Source: Patescibacteria group bacterium
GTDB taxonomy: Bacteria; Patescibacteriota; Microgenomatia; Levybacterales; UBA12049
Direction of reading: 5' to 3'
Assembly (NCBI GenBank): GCA_018900295.1
Contig: JAHIGH010000011.1
Span: 1-8,837, forward strand
Length of the DNA stretch: 8,837 nucleotides
Of the stretch, positions 6,387 through 8,837 are shown piece after piece. How positions within the stretch are numbered: position 1 is the first letter of the stretch; every line of letters begins with the position of its first letter. Under the pieces are notes generated by a model that made no database searches, was not told the origin of the DNA, and worked only from the letters and a program-made list of their open reading frames with translations. A program made the translations under genes and the position numbers.

Positions 6387-7169
6387 TCACATCACCAGCG
6401 TCAAATACGCGACGCCAATACCAACCGCGATAATAATAAAAGCCAAAAAAACATGCAAAATAATACTAAAAACAATTATCCTCCCGGCCAGGGGATTTCT
6501 CCCCAAAGCCTCAATGCCAAGACTGGAAATCTTGCCAAAATAACCTACGGCAATTAAGAACGACACGATGACCATTATTGCTGCGAAAACATATCGCAAC
6601 ACGCTGAGTGGAGACATATAGGGCGCTTTTAGAACAAATTCAAATGATCTGAATAAATTATTTCTTGCTTCTGAAGACACTGTCCCATGCCCAACACTTA
6701 GAACAACAAGTATTTTCCCTATCTTCTTACTGGTAGCAGCACTATAATCTTCAAGCGCCGTAGCAATGATAAAGCCGCTCTCCGTAGCCTTCTCCCCCAC
6801 ACCGGAAATTGTCGAACTGGTTAATAAATCACCTTTTTTGATATTCCCGTTAATAGTCGAAACACGCAAAAATACTTTACCCTGTGAAACAACCGGCCAT
6901 GAATTAGGCTGTTCACTTTCAAACGCGACTGCCGGATCACTCACAACCACACCAAAAAGATTGGGATCATATGGAGCATTGCTCAATACATACCCTCTCT
7001 TCGAAAGCGTGATTATATCTCCCTCCACCACATTTTTATCAAGTATCTGTATATACACAGCTATTCCTGAAGTATTACTGGACTGAGCGTTAACTACAGA
7101 AACAGTATATCTGAATATCGACAATATCAGAAATAAAACCACTAACAAAAAAGCGAAAAATCGCCACAT
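6387..7169 (-). CDS. Secreted-domain membrane protein with a subunit c-like hairpin lacking the ion-binding carboxylate
   Basis: The 260-residue product is first in the atp operon, where subunit c (or a, then c) is expected. Residues 1-28 are a signal peptide (hydrophobic core 5-26, likely cut after VNA). Residues 30-160 form an exported domain with VVSDPAVAF, VFLRVSTINGNIKKGDLLTSS, IIATALEDY and GKILVVLSVG, a pattern I associate with CPR surface or tail-fibre-like proteins. Residues 189-211 and 231-258 are membrane helices joined by GKISSLGIEALGRNPLAGR, which closely resembles the polar loop of F-type c. Normal c carries Glu or Asp 18 residues after the loop Pro; here that position is Phe244, with Ala243 beside it, and neither helix has any acidic residue. 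Topology (outside N-terminus, loop in the cytoplasm) agrees with c. It is a c homologue by loop and context, but ion transport is doubtful. GAGGT-type ribosome site at 7180-7184. Confidence 0.8.
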   Translation of the reverse strand: MWRFFAFLLVVLFLILSIFRYTVSVVNAQSSNTSGIAVYIQILDKNVVEGDIITLSKRGYVLSNAPYDPNLFGVVVSDPAVAFESEQPNSWPVVSQGKVFLRVSTINGNIKKGDLLTSSTISGVGEKATESGFIIATALEDYSAATSKKIGKILVVLSVGHGTVSSEARNNLFRSFEFVLKAPYMSPLSVLRYVFAAIMVIVSFLIAVGYFGKISSLGIEALGRNPLAGRIIVFSIILHVFLAFIIIAVGIGVAYLTLVM

Positions 7170-7179
7170 AAAATATCAA

Positions 7180-7184
7180 CCTCT
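7180..7184 (-). promoter_or_regulatory. Ribosome binding site of the c-like gene
   Basis: AGAGG on the minus strand, ten bases before the ATG at 7169. It supports this start, which also gives a complete signal peptide. Confidence 0.6.
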
Positions 7185-7219
7185 ATCATAGACTACAAAA
7201 AATCCCCGTGTTCTGTCAA
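7185..7219 (-). promoter_or_regulatory. Candidate promoter of the atp operon
   Basis: On the minus strand a perfect -35 box TTGACA lies at 7214-7219. With an 18-base spacer the -10 would be TAGTCT (7190-7195), a modest match. A better -10-like TATGAT (7185-7190) has a 23-base spacer, too long for a standard sigma-70 promoter. The position, just upstream of the first operon gene and its ribosome site, fits. The -35 box lies 3 bases from the target duplication of the adjacent MITE. Confidence 0.5.
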
Positions 7220-7230
7220 TAACACTCTTT

Positions 7231-7382
7231 GTAAGTGCTCACTGGACATAGTTTCCCAATGCAACAAAATCCCTCCTAGCCTCCCTTTAATAAAGGGAGG
7301 GATTCCCTCCTTTACTAAAGGAGGGTTAGGGTGGATTTTTCCAGGCATGAACTATTAAATTGATGCCCTAGTGAGCAATTAC
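7231..7382. mobile_element. 152-bp MITE with 8-bp target duplication, IS66-like ends
   Basis: The ends are imperfect inverted repeats: GTAAGTGCTCACTGGACAT (7231-7249) against GTAATTGCTCACTAGGGCAT (reverse of 7363-7382). The 8 bases CACTCTTT stand directly outside on both sides (7223-7230 and 7383-7390), a clean target-site duplication. Ends starting GTAA together with 8-bp duplications are the hallmark of the IS66 family, so this may be a non-autonomous derivative; no transposase is encoded. The interior holds the palindromic core at 7266-7340. It sits between the divergent atp and surface-gene promoters. Confidence 0.85.
7266..7340. repeat. Double-hairpin palindromic core of the MITE
   Basis: There are two perfect stems side by side. 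CTCCCTTTA/TAAAGGGAG (7281-7299) has 9 bp, and CCCTCCTTTA/TAAAGGAGGG (7305-7325) has 10 bp. Outer arms AAAATCC.../...GGATTTTT close the structure into a cruciform-like fold. It resembles dispersed REP-type repeats. It could be an older repeat nested in the MITE, and might act as a bidirectional terminator. Confidence 0.75.
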
Positions 7383-7390
7383 CACTCTTT

Positions 7391-7581
7391 ATTCTAATCA
7401 CAAAAAACCCTTGCATTTCCACCCAAAATTATGTTTCAATAAATATATGAACAATTCTCCTTAAAAAAAACAGATATAAAATACAATATAAATTTCTTTT
7501 ATGGACGAAAGGTGGTTTCGTTTGCTCTTAGGTAGGAAGTAAACGATTATTATTCGTGTAGTTGATAGTGGAAAAAGTAAT
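7391..7581 (+). other. AT-rich upstream region of the right-hand surface gene
   Basis: No gene is seen here. TATAAAAT (7475-7482) and TACAAT (7482-7487) are -10-like, but no convincing -35 stands 17 bases upstream, so the promoter is only a guess. If TACAAT is used, the transcript would begin near 7495 and contain the possible folded leader at 7505-7557. A weak purine-rich stretch GGAAAAAG (7570-7577) precedes the ATG at 7582. Confidence 0.35.
7505..7557 (+). promoter_or_regulatory. Possible structured 5' leader of the surface gene
   Basis: ACGAAA (7505-7510) can pair with TTTCGT (7516-7521) around GGTGG. The overlapping CGTTT (7519-7523) can instead pair with AAACG (7541-7545), extended by CTT/AAG, while ACGAA pairs with TTCGT at 7553-7557. 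These folds exclude one another, as in a switch. I do not recognise it as a known riboswitch class, and the stems are short. Confidence 0.3.
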
Positions 7582-8837
7582 ATGTTAAATAAAATGAGGC
7601 TCTTTATACTAAGCTTTACCCTGTTCTTCCTGGGAGGTATTGTTCTCATCTCTTCACCACTGTCCCCCAACCTTCCTTTCCATGTCATTGCGAGGAGTAC
7701 CACGATAGTGGGCGACGAAGCAATCCCGTGGATTCAAAATAATTTGAACCGGATCTCTTCCATCGCCTTCAACGCCCCCTTTAGTAAGCAGCCAAAATCA
7801 TCTCCAACTATTGCACGCGTCAACAATGAAGCTTCTGTCTTAGCCGCCAAAGCTCTGGATACTCATTTTGTCTTTACAGTCAATGTGGAAAGCTTCTTCC
7901 GCGAAAACGCGAAATTCAATAAAAACGTTGACATCAAAGGCACGCTTACAGCGCAAAATGCCGGCTTTACAGACACGGCCACGGCTGATACTTCATTTTT
8001 GTCTCCGGCATTTGACACCGCTACCGGAGTTGCTATGAATATCGGTACAGTTACCCAAACTGCTCTGACTATCGGTCGGGCAGAAGCCACCACCACTCTT
8101 ACCGGTTCCACTCTGTCTCTCCACGGCGCGACTATTCTGAATAATACCTTCACTATTTCCGGTCCAAATCTTACTTCCTTGGGCGGGAACTTAACTGTCG
8201 CCGGCACAGCTTGGACAGCCACGCCTACAATCTCCGGACTTATCACCGCTACTTCCGGTTTGACCACCAACGGAGATTTGACAGTCAATAAAGCCTTTAC
8301 GCTTGGAGATGGGGAAGATGCCGGATCAATCAATACTTCCGACTGGGCGATTGATGCCGCTGGCGTAATGACAGGAATTTCCGGCATTACCACCAATGGC
8401 GGCTACACCCAATCAGGAACTGACGCTAACGCATTTACCGGAACTTCCACTTTTTCCAATACGACTTACTCCGCTTTGTTTACCGGCGGCTCCGTCGGCA
8501 TCGGCACCGCCTCCCCCCTCGCCAAATTAGACATCCGTGGCGCCGGCTCTACAACCACCCCCATCGCTTCTCTTTCCGGTTCGACCACCTTTGCAGGATT
8601 AATTGTAGACAACGAAGGTACAGGCGACCTCTTCACAGCCTCCAAATCAGGCGCCACCAAATTCACCATCCTCGGGAACGGCAATCTCTCCTTTGCCGGA
8701 ACAACCAACTTCCTGAGCACCATCGCATCAAATGCGACAAGTGCCCAAACCTGGACTCTGCCGGATGCTACGGGAACGATCTGCGTCAGCGGTATCACCT
8801 GTGCCTCATCAGGAATTGTAGGTTACTGGCAAAGAGC
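7582..8837 (+). CDS. N-terminal part of a large repetitive surface protein (3' end outside the window)
   Basis: The frame is open from the ATG at 7582 to the window end: 418 residues plus two bases. Residues 1-30 (MLNKMRLFILSFTLFFLGGIVLISSP) form a signal peptide or anchor. The rest is Thr/Ser/Gly/Ala-rich with beta-repeat texture (NLTVAGT, SGLITATSGLTTNGDLTV, ISGITTNGGYTQSG). VGIGTASPLAKLDIRG (305-320) is the motif often found in phage tail-fibre and S74-chaperone proteins. GTGDLFTASKSGATKFTI (from 346) and TWTLPDATGTICVSG (from 390) are typical of CPR giant surface proteins. The role is unknown; a cell-surface fibre or adhesin is inferred. It is divergent from the atp operon and the same type as the left-edge protein. 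An alternative start is ATG 7594. Confidence 0.85.
   Translation, partial: MLNKMRLFILSFTLFFLGGIVLISSPLSPNLPFHVIARSTTIVGDEAIPWIQNNLNRISSIAFNAPFSKQPKSSPTIARVNNEASVLAAKALDTHFVFTVNVESFFRENAKFNKNVDIKGTLTAQNAGFTDTATADTSFLSPAFDTATGVAMNIGTVTQTALTIGRAEATTTLTGSTLSLHGATILNNTFTISGPNLTSLGGNLTVAGTAWTATPTISGLITATSGLTTNGDLTVNKAFTLGDGEDAGSINTSDWAIDAAGVMTGISGITTNGGYTQSGTDANAFTGTSTFSNTTYSALFTGGSVGIGTASPLAKLDIRGAGSTTTPIASLSGSTTFAGLIVDNEGTGDLFTASKSGATKFTILGNGNLSFAGTTNFLSTIASNATSAQTWTLPDATGTICVSGITCASSGIVGYWQR
7684..7727. repeat. REP-like repeat embedded in the start of the surface-protein gene
   Basis: The unit begins GTCATTGCGAGGAG and ends GACGAAGCAATC, with ATTGC/GCAAT (7687-7691, 7720-7724) outside and CCAC/GTGG (7700-7711) inside. 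It is a form of a very widespread dispersed bacterial repeat. Here it lies in frame and encodes residues 35-49 or so (VIARSTTIVGDEAIP), just after the signal peptide. Confidence 0.7.

Noticed and set aside
6387..7169. Ordinary subunit c (atpE)
   Set aside because: It is about 3 times the usual length, has a cleavable signal and exported domain, and lacks the essential carboxylate, so the plain gene name would mislead.
7231..7382. Degraded IS66 insertion sequence with transposase remnant
   Set aside because: Only 152 bases long, with both ends intact and no coding remnant; a MITE fits better.
7461..7703. Minus-strand 80-residue frame across the leader and start of the surface gene
   Set aside because: It overlaps the repeat and the leader, has no ribosome site or recognisable domain, and opposes a well-supported gene.
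7863..8798. Two long minus-strand frames (Val/Pro/Ala-rich) opposite the surface gene
   Set aside because: They are shadows of the Thr/Gly/Ala-rich coding strand; the plus strand has signal peptide and known motifs and stays open throughout.

Overview
The window most likely comes from a Candidate Phyla Radiation (Patescibacteria) genome, probably a Microgenomates-type lineage. I infer this from two truncated, very repetitive secreted surface proteins at the edges. The left one ends in the INWWIIN-type tail and the right one carries VGIGTASP and GTGDLFTASKSG motifs, both of which I associate with giant proteins of that group. High A+T, many short intergenic repeats and very divergent housekeeping-type subunits fit. 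No rRNA or tRNA is present to confirm it.

Layout. Positions 3-704 (+) are the C-terminal end of a large surface protein. Positions 801-7169 are a seven-gene, minus-strand operon for an F-type (F1-like) ATPase. Transcribed from right to left it reads: c-like membrane protein with a secreted N-terminal domain, b (atpF), delta (atpH), alpha (atpA), gamma (atpG), beta (atpD), epsilon (atpC). Positions 7170-7581 are the divergent intergenic region, with the operon promoter, a 152-bp MITE with an 8-bp target duplication, and a possibly structured leader. Positions 7582-8837 (+) are the N-terminal 418 residues of a second large surface protein that runs off the window.

The F1 part looks able to hydrolyse ATP: beta keeps the P-loop, catalytic Glu and Walker B Asp, and alpha keeps its P-loop and arginine finger. 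The membrane part is abnormal. No subunit a gene lies in the operon. The c-like protein keeps the GRNP polar loop that contacts the rotor but has no Glu or Asp in either transmembrane helix, so it has no visible ion-binding carboxylate. It also has a signal peptide and about 150 residues of outward-facing domain before its hairpin. That domain resembles one I associate with CPR surface or tail-fibre-like proteins. The simplest reading is a specialised F1-driven machine that may move or organise something on the cell surface instead of pumping ions, flanked by surface-protein genes. The function is inference; the missing carboxylate and the fusion are read directly from sequence.

The non-coding DNA is dense in repeats. 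Seven-base tandem repeats fill three gaps between atp genes, and another heptad array lies inside the left coding region. A palindromic element of about 125 bp separates atpD from atpC. Two short repeats of the GTCAT...GAAG type lie at 736-770 (intergenic) and 7684-7727 (inside the right-hand gene).
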